Assembly: GCA_965249745.1 (NCBI GenBank)
Contig: OZ252252.1
Coordinates: forward strand, 682,001 to 746,000
Origin: JANYHH01 sp965249745
GTDB lineage: Bacteria > Deinococcota > Deinococci > Deinococcales > JAAFIG01
Direction of reading: 5' to 3'
DNA: 64,000 bases
Shown here: positions 32,498-43,108 of the stretch, one piece after another
Layout of the letters: every line of letters begins with the position of its first letter
Position numbering within the stretch: position 1 is the stretch's first letter
Program-made: the position numbers and the translations under genes
The notes under the pieces: model-generated
The model's input: only the letters and a program-made list of their open reading frames with translations
Told to the model about the DNA's origin: nothing
Databases searched by the model: none

Positions 32498-33994
32498 TTA
32501 ACCAGGGCTGTACTCGCCCCACTCCTGGCGCAGCACACCGCAAATTTCTCCGAGTGTGGCTCCAGCGCGGAAGGCGTCCATAACGAAGGGCATCAGGTTG
32601 TCAGCCCTTCGAGCGACCAGCCTCACCGCTTCGAGCGCCGCGCCCGTGAGCGCCCCGTCTCGAGCCTCGCGGTGCGCCCGCACCTCTGCGACCCGGCTCG
32701 AGTCCATCCTGTTATCTATTTTTTGAACTGGGGTGATCGTTGTGTCTGTGCTTTGAAAGCGGTTGACCCCGACGACGACTCGTTGACCACTCTCAACGTC
32801 CTTTTGGAAACGGTAGGCGGCTTCCTCGATTTCACTCTGAATGAACCCCGCTTCGATGGCGGGTACGCTGCCACCCAGAGCTTCAACCTGCATCACGATA
32901 CGTTCCGCTTCCGCCTCGAGCCTGTCGGTCAAGGCTTCGATATAAATACTGCCTCCGAGCGGATCGGGTTCATCTGTCACGCCGGATTCATACGCCAGCA
33001 CCTGCTGGGTTCGCAGGGCCAGCCGAGCGCTGTTCTCTGTCGGCAAGCCCAATGCCTCGTCGAAGGCGTTCGTGTGTAAGCTTTGGGTACCGCCCAACAC
33101 GGCGGCTAAGGCTTGATAGGCTGTCCGAACGATGTTAACCTCGGGCTGCTGCGCGGTCAGGGTGCTACCGCCAGTCTGCGTGTGAAATCGCAGCATCCAA
33201 GATTTGGTTTGAGCCGCTTTGAACTCGTCGCGCATGATTCGCGCCCATAAACGACGCGCTGCACGAAACTTCGCCACCTCCTCAAAGATATCGTTGTGAC
33301 ACGCGAAAAAGAATGAGAGACGCGGCACGAACTCCTCGAGACTCAAACCCCGCTCCAAGGCCGCTCGAACGTAAGCTTTCGCGTTGCTGAGGGTGAAGGC
33401 GATCTCTTGCGCGGCGGTGGAGCCTGCTTCCCTGATGTGATAGCCGCTGATGCTGATCGTGTTCCACTTCGGGATGCGCTCGCTGCAAAACGCGAACAAG
33501 TCGGTGATGAGCCGCATACTCTGGCGCGGTGGGTAGATGTACGTGCCACGCGCAATGTATTCCTTCAGAATGTCGTTCTGAACCGTGCCACCAATCCCCT
33601 CGAGAGCTATGCCTTGCTCTTCGGCGACCAAGGCGTACAGTGCCAGCAACATCATCGCGGGCGCATTGATCGTCATGCTGGTCGTCACTCGGTCCAGCGG
33701 AATGTCACGAAACAGAAGTCGCATGTCAGCCAGTGTTGCAATGCTCACCCCGACCCGTCCGACCTCCCCTCGAGCCAGCGGATCGTCCGGGTCCAAACCC
33801 AGTTGTGTTGGTAAATCAAAGGCTACCGATAACCCAGTCGTGCCCTGCTCCAGCAAATACCGATAGCGTTTGTTCGATTCCTCGGCGCTGCCAAACCCAG
33901 CGTACTGCCGCATCGTCCACGGCCGCGATTTGTACATTTGAGGGTGAATCCCTCGAGTGAACGGGTACTCGCCCGGTTGACCTATATCGTTCAT
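32498..33994 (-). CDS. Methylmalonyl-CoA mutase, large (catalytic) subunit
   Basis: A 498-residue TIM-barrel subunit without a cobalamin-binding domain, as in the separate large subunits of archaeal and Deinococcota mutases. Marks include YPFTRGIHPQMYKSRPWTMRQYAGFGSAEESNKRYRYLL, TTGLSVAFDLPTQLG, TTSMTINAPAMMLLALY, RLSFFFACHNDIFEEVAKFRAARRLWA and QTGGSTLTAQQPEVN. It interconverts methylmalonyl-CoA and succinyl-CoA with a B12-binding partner, which is not in this window. TATAAT on the minus strand (34009-34004) ends 9 bases before the ATG. It lies next to, and divergent from, the 23S rRNA gene. Confidence 0.93.
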   Translation of the reverse strand: MNDIGQPGEYPFTRGIHPQMYKSRPWTMRQYAGFGSAEESNKRYRYLLEQGTTGLSVAFDLPTQLGLDPDDPLARGEVGRVGVSIATLADMRLLFRDIPLDRVTTSMTINAPAMMLLALYALVAEEQGIALEGIGGTVQNDILKEYIARGTYIYPPRQSMRLITDLFAFCSERIPKWNTISISGYHIREAGSTAAQEIAFTLSNAKAYVRAALERGLSLEEFVPRLSFFFACHNDIFEEVAKFRAARRLWARIMRDEFKAAQTKSWMLRFHTQTGGSTLTAQQPEVNIVRTAYQALAAVLGGTQSLHTNAFDEALGLPTENSARLALRTQQVLAYESGVTDEPDPLGGSIYIEALTDRLEAEAERIVMQVEALGGSVPAIEAGFIQSEIEEAAYRFQKDVESGQRVVVGVNRFQSTDTTITPVQKIDNRMDSSRVAEVRAHREARDGALTGAALEAVRLVARRADNLMPFVMDAFRAGATLGEICGVLRQEWGEYSPG

Positions 33995-34003
33995 CGTAAG
34001 CGA

Positions 34004-34009
34004 ATTATA
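34004..34009 (-). promoter_or_regulatory. -10 box of the mutase gene
   Basis: A perfect TATAAT on the minus strand, 9 bases before the ATG at 33994. CTGACC lies about 16 bases further upstream as a possible -35. Confidence 0.6.
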
Positions 34010-34378
34010 CGCGCTCGACGCGTCAGGTCAGAATTCAAGATATCTAAAGCAGCCACCCTCAAAGGAATTTTCGTACCTGAGTCCAGTCAGGATTAAAGGC
34101 GGCGGGAGAATCAATTTCTGCTCGTCCCGAACGCATTTCCCACAACTCCGGCCCGTATCTTGACAGTTTTTCGCTGAGATGATACTGTCTTGGTCGCCCC
34201 CGAAACGGGATCTTCGCAAGAAGAAGAGTTTCGCGGGTGAGCACCTTGACAGCGTGGTTGTTGACGCGACACAACGAGAGAAACTCGAGGTGACGCTTGA
34301 TACTCGAGACGAACAAGACAGAATCTTGTTTGACTCGAGGATTTCGCATCGCTCGAAGTTGCAAGAACTTAGATAACT
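34010..34378. other. Upstream region of the 23S rRNA gene
   Basis: No gene is seen. TTGACA at 34246-34251 may be the -35 of the rRNA promoter, but I find no good -10 at the right distance. AACAAGA/TCTTGTT at about 34311-34330 can form a small hairpin. Three CTCGAG sites fall in the last 100 bases. No 16S rRNA gene or spacer tRNA is here. Confidence 0.5.
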
Positions 34379-37310
<2,932 letters not shown>

Positions 37311-37403
37311 AAAAGAGTTCTATCGTCGTCAACAACCACCTGTAAACCCCCTGAGCGCCCAAATAAGTGCGAGCAGGGTATCTCGAGCAGATAAATTGAG
37401 ATT

Positions 37404-37520
37404 CCCCCGTGTTGATAGCCACATGGTCCCACCCCACTCCATCCCGAACTGGGTCGTGAAACGTGTGAACGCCGATGGTACTTGAGGCGACGCCTTTGGA
37501 AGAGTAGGAAAACGCGGGGG
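37404..37520 (+). rRNA. 5S ribosomal RNA
   Basis: About 117 bases from CCCCCGTGTTGATAG to AACGCGGGGG. The ends pair (CCCCCGTG/CGCGGGGG), and the conserved internal CCATCCCGAACTGG and GCCGATGGTACTT are present. It follows 23S after ~93 bases; a run of five T comes directly after it, possibly ending the transcript. Confidence 0.95.
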
Positions 37521-37544
37521 TTTTTATGTCTCGAGTCCGCACCA

Positions 37545-37582
37545 ACCAGCTCGATTTACAAGCACCAGCTCGAGTTACAAGC
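37545..37582 (+). repeat. 19-bp tandem repeat in the 5S-tRNA spacer
   Basis: ACCAGCTCGATTTACAAGC (37545-37563) is followed directly by ACCAGCTCGAGTTACAAGC (37564-37582). The single difference is CTCGAT versus CTCGAG. Confidence 0.9.
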
Positions 37583-37658
37583 AGTAGAACAAGCACGATG
37601 ACTCGAGCATCCCTCGAGACGAGCTAGAAGCCAGTAGTAGAAGCTTCTCCTCCTCGAG

Positions 37659-37687
37659 TTGCAAGATCGCAGCAAAGCTTTTACAAT
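37659..37687 (+). promoter_or_regulatory. Promoter of tRNA-Gly
   Basis: TTGCAA (37659-37664), a 17-base spacer, and TACAAT (37682-37687) end 9 bases before the mature tRNA. The tRNA can therefore be transcribed separately from the rRNA. Confidence 0.65.
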
Positions 37688-37696
37688 TTAACGCGT

Positions 37697-37772
<76 letters not shown>

Positions 37773-37794
37773 ATGTGTAGGAAAGCAGTAAGCA

Positions 37795-37822
37795 AACCCC
37801 CCTCGAGGTGAGAGGGGGTTTT
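37795..37822 (+). terminator. Terminator of tRNA-Gly
   Basis: AACCCCC pairs with GGGGGTT, CTCGAG lies at the base of the loop, and TTTTC follows. Confidence 0.8.
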
Positions 37823-37973
37823 CTTGTGTATGGCTCGAGATACACTTGCTCATTTTATGGCTTCGATTTGCAGGCTAAGGTGTTGGTGCCGTTGGTGTGC
37901 AGACTTAAGGCCCGAGAAAATGTACCGCGTAGCAGTATTCTTGAGCGTCGGTTTCTGTGGAAAGGGTTTAGAA

Positions 37974-38230
37974 ATGCGTATGATCGTGATCCGTCTCGAT
38001 CCACAATTGCTCAGCAACCCGGACGCTGATCTTCGATATCGCATCCCAGAGTTGTTAGCGCAGCGGTCCGAAGGCGCTATCACTGATGACGGTTACGATT
38101 ACGTTGGTCTGAGCATGTTCGTGTGTTGGATAATGATTTGCAGTTGGCAGCGGTTGTTGCCGTGGAGGGCGATGATGGATTCCGAGTTGTGTACTCCGCT
38201 GGTTTTGGAGAAGCGTTTTCACTGAAGTAA
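37974..38230 (+). pseudogene. Frameshifted small gene of unknown function
   Basis: ATG 37974 opens a well-formed N terminus (RMIVIRLDPQLLSNPDADLRY..) ending in TDDGYDYVG at about 38108. The continuation is in another frame: EHVRVLDNDLQLAAVVAV, EGDDGFRVVYSAGFGEAFSLK and TAA at 38228-38230. Adding a single C at 38110 (GGTCT-GAGCAT) restores the frame as GLEHV and simultaneously makes a CTCGAG. The restored protein would have about 85 residues. I recall similar small uncharacterised proteins but cannot name the family. The lesion may be a real mutation or a base-calling error. Confidence 0.6.
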
Positions 38231-38381
38231 CGCTGAGGCGCTTGTGTTAAAGCGCCGTTCGGTATGAGCGTGAATGCTCGATTTTCAATCTGTGCTGAGT
38301 CGCACGACTTAAAAGAAGCGTCAGCACGATTCCCCGAGACTAGACTCAAAATCTAGGTGAAAGACTCGGATTCGGTGGCGA

Positions 38382-39272
38382 TCACTCTTTAAGTAGGGCG
38401 GCTCCACCTCGAGCCAGCACGTCCTGCGCCAGTTCGGACCCTAAATCCTCGGCTTCTTCGGGGTCGCCTTCTATGCTGGCGCGAATCATTTGCGCACCAT
38501 CTGGCGATGCGACGCAACCTTCCAGGGTCAAAGTACCGTCGTTGCCAATCGTGGCGAGCGCCCCAACCGCTTTGGATTCGCCCTTGACGCCGGACAGGAA
38601 GGCGCGTTCGGCGGTTACGCGGTCGTCGCTCGGACGATGTTGCAGGCAGTACGCGACCTCACTGGCGATGTCGTCATCGCTGCGAACCTCTAAGGCCATC
38701 GCACCCTGAGCTGGGGCGGGCAGCAGGATCTGTGCGTCTATGATCTCGTCTATGCGATTACGCATCTCGAGTTGTTGTAAGTCCCCAGCGGGCAGGATGA
38801 TTGCGTCGTACTCTCCGGCACCCAATGCCTCGAGCCGATCATCCATGTCACCTTTTATATCCATCAGCACTAAATCGGGGCGGTAACTGCCCAGCAGTGC
38901 GCGGCGTAACAGACCGCTGACGCCGAGCCGCGCGGCCTGAGGCAAGCCTGTGACCGATTTGAAGCCAGCGCGTCCCACGAGTGCATCTCTTGCCTCGAGG
39001 CGACGCGGGATGCTGGCAACTTCCAGGTCCTCGGTGGGAGCGTACGGCAGGTCGCGCAGGTGATGAATCGCAATGTCAATTTTGGAGGTTAAAAGCGCCT
39101 CCTGAAGCTCCTTGGCGCGAGTTCCTCGAGTTCCCTCGACAGCGCCTTTTGAGACAATCGTATGCAGCCTGAAATCGTTGTCGGGCCATTCTTCTTTCAG
39201 GCGCGAGATGACCCAACGGGCTTGAGCGAGGGCAATCGGACTGCCACGAGTACCGACGACGATGGAGCGCAT
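38382..39272 (-). CDS. Hydroxymethylbilane-synthase-like protein lacking the cofactor cysteine
   Basis: A 296-residue HemC-like protein. It keeps the overall pattern: SIVVGTRGSPIALAQA at the N terminus, KELQEALLTSKIDIAIHHLRDLP (usual HS-K-DVPT, with the catalytic Asp kept), RLEALGAGEYDAIILPAGDLQQL and LLPAPAQGAMALE. The third-domain loop that should carry the dipyrromethane cofactor Cys (GGC..P.GA) reads KGESKAVGALA, so the Cys is replaced by Glu or Ser. RGNV.TRL is also changed to KGDMDDRL. It is therefore either a non-catalytic paralogue or works differently. The ATG at 39272 follows TATTCT at 9 bases; a longer frame is rejected because it adds unconserved residues. Confidence 0.8.
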   Translation of the reverse strand: MRSIVVGTRGSPIALAQARWVISRLKEEWPDNDFRLHTIVSKGAVEGTRGTRAKELQEALLTSKIDIAIHHLRDLPYAPTEDLEVASIPRRLEARDALVGRAGFKSVTGLPQAARLGVSGLLRRALLGSYRPDLVLMDIKGDMDDRLEALGAGEYDAIILPAGDLQQLEMRNRIDEIIDAQILLPAPAQGAMALEVRSDDDIASEVAYCLQHRPSDDRVTAERAFLSGVKGESKAVGALATIGNDGTLTLEGCVASPDGAQMIRASIEGDPEEAEDLGSELAQDVLARGGAALLKE

Positions 39273-39513
39273 AAACGCTGAAGAATACGGGGCGGCGCGA
39301 TAAAAATCTAGTCCCAGAGCGCAAATTGAAATTCCAGACCAGACCCAAGCGCTGTCGGTCGAAGTTTTCAAGTCCTTCATCACGGAACAAATAAGTGCTA
39401 AAAGCGGCTCTTTCTGGAGAAGTACAGCGCCGCTCGAGGGTAGACTTTATCTCTGTGACTCGAGCCTGAGAGCCGTTTAGCACCATTAAAATCTCAATCT
39501 CGAGTCCTCCGGT

Positions 39514-40296
39514 TTAATCGCGCCTCTGCTTGCGTACCCGCAACGATTCCCAACTGCCATCGGCGTACCAGCCGCCGTCCACGCTCAACGTGTGGCCGTT
39601 GACGAAGGCGCTGCGTTTGGTGTCCGCTAGGAAAGCGATTCCCTGCGCGATGTCGTCTGGGCTAGCGAAGCGACCCATGGGGACGCGACCGTGAATATCG
39701 TCGTCCGAGTACGCGCCGCTGCCCATGTCCTTCTGGTCCATCTCGGTTTTGACCCAGCCGGGACAGACGGCGTTGACCCGCACGCCTCGAGCGCCCCATT
39801 CACCGGCCAGGGTGCGCGTCAATCCGATCAAGCCGTGCTTGCTGGCGTTGTACGCCGCTCGATCCGAGATGCCCAGCAAGCCCGCGACCGATGACACGTT
39901 GACGATGCTGCCGCCGCCCGCGCCCAGCATAGTTCTGCCAAAGATGCGGCAGGTCAGGAACGGCCCGGTCAGGTTAACCTCGAGCACGCGTTGCCATTCG
40001 GACAGCGTGATCTCCTCGGCGGGTTTGATAAAGCTGATGCCTGCATTGTTGACCAGCGCATCCACCCGTCCGAACCGAGTTAGGGTCGCGTCGCACATGC
40101 GTTGCACGTCCCTTTCGCTCGAGACATCACCCAGGGCCTCGATGGCTTCTGCCCCCAATGCCCGCACTGACTCGAGGGTGGCGCTCGGCGTGTTCAAGTC
40201 GTTCAGGACGAGATTGTAACCGTCCTCTGCAAGCACCTCAGCGATGCGCCGCCCAATGCCCTGCGCGGCTCCGGTAATGAACGCGACTGGTTTCAT
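39514..40296 (-). CDS. Short-chain dehydrogenase/reductase
   Basis: A 260-residue classical SDR. The cofactor motif is TGAAQGIGRR (9-18), followed by D in LNDLN (suggesting NAD), NNAG, catalytic Ser in NVSSVAG and the YNASK pair; the C terminus has FVNGHTLSVDGGWYADGSW. Members oxidise or reduce sugar alcohols, 3-oxoacyl groups or steroids; substrate open. TAGACT ends 6 bases before the ATG, so a leaderless transcript is expected. Confidence 0.93.
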   Translation of the reverse strand: MKPVAFITGAAQGIGRRIAEVLAEDGYNLVLNDLNTPSATLESVRALGAEAIEALGDVSSERDVQRMCDATLTRFGRVDALVNNAGISFIKPAEEITLSEWQRVLEVNLTGPFLTCRIFGRTMLGAGGGSIVNVSSVAGLLGISDRAAYNASKHGLIGLTRTLAGEWGARGVRVNAVCPGWVKTEMDQKDMGSGAYSDDDIHGRVPMGRFASPDDIAQGIAFLADTKRSAFVNGHTLSVDGGWYADGSWESLRVRKQRRD

Positions 40297-40665
40297 GGTT
40301 GGAGTCTACGCAAAAAAGGAATCGGTTCTGCAAGCTCAGGCGTCCGAGTAGATTGGGTTAGCCCTTTGATCTGTGCGCCTATTTTTCCGCACGACACATG
40401 ATGTTCGCACCATGACAAATCCGGCCATCCTCGAGAACGCGATATGTCTCCCATATCGCGTAGCTACGCCCGGCCACCAACGCTGCCTCGAGAGACATCC
40501 CAAGCAATGTTTCTCGAGAAAGATCAACGTCAAAGGCAGCTCGCTCCGCGTCCTATCTCTCTGTGTGCAGGGCACAACGCCCCTCTCACCCCTCGCTTCA
40601 GCAAGGACCTCTCTCATAGGGAGAGGTTGGTGGCAACGGGCACGCTAGGTAGGCTCGAGAGTTGC
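40297..40665. other. Intergenic region with small hairpins
   Basis: No gene is seen. ACGCGATATG and its complement form a hairpin at 40437-40461. A G+C-rich stretch at ~40575-40635 with CCCTCTC/GAGAGG resembles the common intergenic inverted-repeat elements of G+C-rich bacteria. Confidence 0.4.
40303..40308 (-). promoter_or_regulatory. -10 box of a leaderless promoter (SDR gene)
   Basis: TAGACT on the minus strand ends 6 bases before the ATG at 40296. Confidence 0.6.
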
Positions 40666-41286
40666 TTATGGAACCGAAACGCTGTTGCCGTTGTCGTCCT
40701 TGACGGTGACGCTATACGCACCGTCGCCTTTGATGGTCACGCTGCAATCCTGGACAATGTTGTCGCTGTCTTCCACCTTGTAATCGCCCGCCTCGTACCC
40801 GTTCTGGCAACTGGTCGGCGGCTCCTGCTTGTTCTGCGCTTTGTAATTCTGGGCGGCGGTCAGTACGTTGTCGGCGTAAGCTTTCAACTTGGTGACGGCT
40901 TCGTTGCTCGGTGGCAGTGCCGTGCCGCTCGAGGGGGGCGGGGTTGGAACAGGTAGTGCTGGTGGTGCGGGCAGGGTCAGTGGGGGTTGGGTCGCGGCTG
41001 GTGGCAGCGCGGTGGAGTCCCCGTTGGTATCCGGTGTGCTCGAGCCTGAACGACTTGAATCCGGGTTAGCTGAATCTGGTGCGGTGGCGCTCGAGCCGTC
41101 CAGGGCTTGACGTATCCCATCGAGCTTCGCCTTGTACGTGTCGCGTTCTTTGGTGACCGTCTCGAGCTGGGTTTGCAGGCGTTGGTTGCTGTCGCGCAAC
41201 GTGTCGGTTTCGTTCTTGGCGCAGCTCGCCAGCGCGAGCGCCAGCAGTAGGGCAATCGCAGCAGATTTCAGGAGTTGGGGTCTCAT
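40666..41286 (-). CDS. Lipoprotein with coiled coil and pilin-like C-terminal domain
   Basis: A 206-residue predicted lipoprotein (LLLALALASC, cysteine ~22). A coiled coil follows (TDTLRDSNQRLQTQLETVTKERDTYKAKLDG, ~27-57), then a long Ser/Pro-rich linker (~65-125), then a C-terminal globular part (LKAYADNVLTAAQNYKA, PTSCQNGYEAGDYKV, VQDCSVTIKGDGAYSVTV) with two cysteines, which resembles the C-terminal part of type IV pilin-like proteins. Function unknown; surface or secretion-related role is inferred. TACACT ends 6 bases before the ATG. Confidence 0.75.
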   Translation of the reverse strand: MRPQLLKSAAIALLLALALASCAKNETDTLRDSNQRLQTQLETVTKERDTYKAKLDGIRQALDGSSATAPDSANPDSSRSGSSTPDTNGDSTALPPAATQPPLTLPAPPALPVPTPPPSSGTALPPSNEAVTKLKAYADNVLTAAQNYKAQNKQEPPTSCQNGYEAGDYKVEDSDNIVQDCSVTIKGDGAYSVTVKDDNGNSVSVP

Positions 41287-41292
41287 GGGGGT

Positions 41293-41298
41293 AGTGTA
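41293..41298 (-). promoter_or_regulatory. -10 box of a leaderless promoter (pilin-like lipoprotein)
   Basis: TACACT on the minus strand ends 6 bases before the ATG at 41286. Confidence 0.6.
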
Positions 41299-41410
41299 CG
41301 AGGCTTGGGTCAGAGAAGTTCCCCCCTGGCATACCTTTTTTCAACTCGAGTTGTCGTGAGAGTCTGGACTGTCCAGGTTTTTTGTGATAACTCCCGCTGG
41401 ACACGTCATC

Positions 41411-42274
41411 TCAGCCGCTCGAGAGCTTACCGCCCGTGACTTCCAAGATGATGCCCGTCACGAAACTCGAGTCCTGCGATGCCAGGTAGACGTAGGCTGG
41501 GGCAAGTTCCTCGGGTTGGCCGGGGCGTTTCAGCGCGACCTCGTGCCCGAAATTCTGCACCTCTTCGATGGGCATCGTGGCGGGAATGTTCGGCGTCCAG
41601 ACCGGACCGGGCGCGACGCAGTTAACGCGAATACCCTTGTCCGCGAGGTTGAGCGCCAGTGCCTTGGTGAAGCCATGAATCGCGCCCTTGGAGGCGCAGT
41701 AATCCACCAGCAGCGGATTGCCGACCAGTCCCACGATGCTGCCGGTGTTAATGATCGCGTCGCCCTCGCTGAGATGCGGCACGGCGGCTTGTGCCATGTG
41801 GAAGTAGCCGAAGATATTGGTTTCCAGCGTGCGACGAAACTGCTCCTCGGTGATCTCCAGGAAGTTCTGCTGCGCCATCTGATAGGCGGCGTTATTGACC
41901 AGAAGGTTCAAACCCCCGAAGGTAGCCACGGTTTTTTGCACCGCGTCGCGGCAAGCGACCGGGTCGCGGACATCGGCTTTTACCAGCAGGCACTCGCCGC
42001 CGTGTTGGGTGATGAAGTGGCGCGTGTCCTCAGCATCAGAGTCGTTCTGGTTGTACAGCACCACCACTTTTGCCCCCTCGAGCGCGAAGGCGGAGGCGAC
42101 GGCCCGTCCGATACCGGAATCTGCCCCGGTCACTAGGGCGACTTTACCCGTGAGCTTCTGGGCGGCACGGTACTCACGGAAATCGGATTGTGGCGGCGGG
42201 TTCATCTCGGATTGTTTCGCGGGGTACGGCAATTTCTGACCGGGAATGTCTGTGGCTTTCGGACGGTTTTTCAT
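41411..42274 (-). CDS. SDR of the YghA / general-stress-protein-39 group
   Basis: A 287-residue SDR with the extended N terminus typical of this subgroup (PGQKLPYPAKQSEMNPPPQSDFREYRAAQKLTGKVALVTG region). Cofactor motif TGADSGIGRA, then LYNQNDSDAEDTRHF, NNAAYQ, catalytic Ser in NTGSIVG and YCASKGAI; then VAPGPVWTPNIPATMPIEEV and a C terminus with GIILEVTGG. Members are stress-induced oxidoreductases of unclear substrate. AGGAGG lies 7 bases before the ATG, so unlike several neighbours this gene has an ordinary leader. Confidence 0.93.
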   Translation of the reverse strand: MKNRPKATDIPGQKLPYPAKQSEMNPPPQSDFREYRAAQKLTGKVALVTGADSGIGRAVASAFALEGAKVVVLYNQNDSDAEDTRHFITQHGGECLLVKADVRDPVACRDAVQKTVATFGGLNLLVNNAAYQMAQQNFLEITEEQFRRTLETNIFGYFHMAQAAVPHLSEGDAIINTGSIVGLVGNPLLVDYCASKGAIHGFTKALALNLADKGIRVNCVAPGPVWTPNIPATMPIEEVQNFGHEVALKRPGQPEELAPAYVYLASQDSSFVTGIILEVTGGKLSSG

Positions 42275-42466
42275 GGTCTGCCTCCTGAGGTGTGTTTAGG
42301 CTAGAGTGACAAGCTGAGGCGAGGCTTTCACGCCTGACAACTCAGAAAGCTGTGACCCACGCTACGAAGCGGACATCCAACTGTCACCTCGAGCGGGGCG
42401 CATTAAAAAGTGGCGCTTACACTCAAAACCAGGCTGCTCGCTCGAGCCGTACGAGATGCGAGAACT

Positions 42467-43108
42467 ATGAATGACGATCAGCGCCGCGAACTCTTGAGCC
42501 TGCTGCAAAGCGATCTCGTGACCGAAGCGACCCGGCAAGTTTTATCTCAGCGGCTCGAGGCGGTGACGGGAGCACCGCAGTTCTTCGCGGCGAGTGACTT
42601 CGCCATCTTGGAAGCGGTCAGCGCCCGGCTGCTACCGCAGGAGTTCACCAATCTGGCGCTCGAGGTGGACCTGAGGTTGGTGCGCGGCGAAACCGATGGC
42701 TGGCGCTACGATGCCCTGCCCTCGGACGGCGAGGCGTACCGCCAGGGCTTGCACGCCCTCGAGACGAGCGCCCTGCAACAATTTAGCGCGTCGTTCGCGG
42801 ACTTGACGGATGAGCGAAAGGACGCGCTGCTCGGGGCCGCGCAAGCGGGCGAACTCAGCATTGAAGGTTGGGATGGTTTCGCCGTGCGGCGCTTTTTTGA
42901 AGACCTGCTGGCGGAACTGACGGAGCTGTACATGAGTCATCCGCTGGCGCAGCAAGAGATCGGTTACATCGGTTTCGCCGACGCGCACGGCTGGCAGCGC
43001 GTCGGGCTGAACCAATCCGCACCCTTGACAGCTCGAGAAGATTTGCTGCTCCCTAGCCTCGAGATTTCTGCTTTCGATGCCCGTCGGACGGAGTTGACTG
43101 ATGATTGA
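42467..43108 (+). CDS. Gluconate 2-dehydrogenase subunit 3-like protein
   Basis: About 213 residues of the Gluconate_2-dh3 family, the small partner of GMC-type membrane or periplasmic dehydrogenases: FFAASDFAILEAVSARLLPQE, YRQGLHALETSA, FAVRRFFEDLLAELTELYMSHPLAQQEIGYIGFADAHGWQRVGL. No Tat signal is visible, unlike some relatives. The start is uncertain: ATG 42467 or GTG 42410 (19 residues longer); neither has a clear ribosome site. Its end overlaps the start of the GMC gene by 8 bases, so the two are translated together and probably form one complex. Confidence 0.85.
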   Translation: MNDDQRRELLSLLQSDLVTEATRQVLSQRLEAVTGAPQFFAASDFAILEAVSARLLPQEFTNLALEVDLRLVRGETDGWRYDALPSDGEAYRQGLHALETSALQQFSASFADLTDERKDALLGAAQAGELSIEGWDGFAVRRFFEDLLAELTELYMSHPLAQQEIGYIGFADAHGWQRVGLNQSAPLTAREDLLLPSLEISAFDARRTELTDD

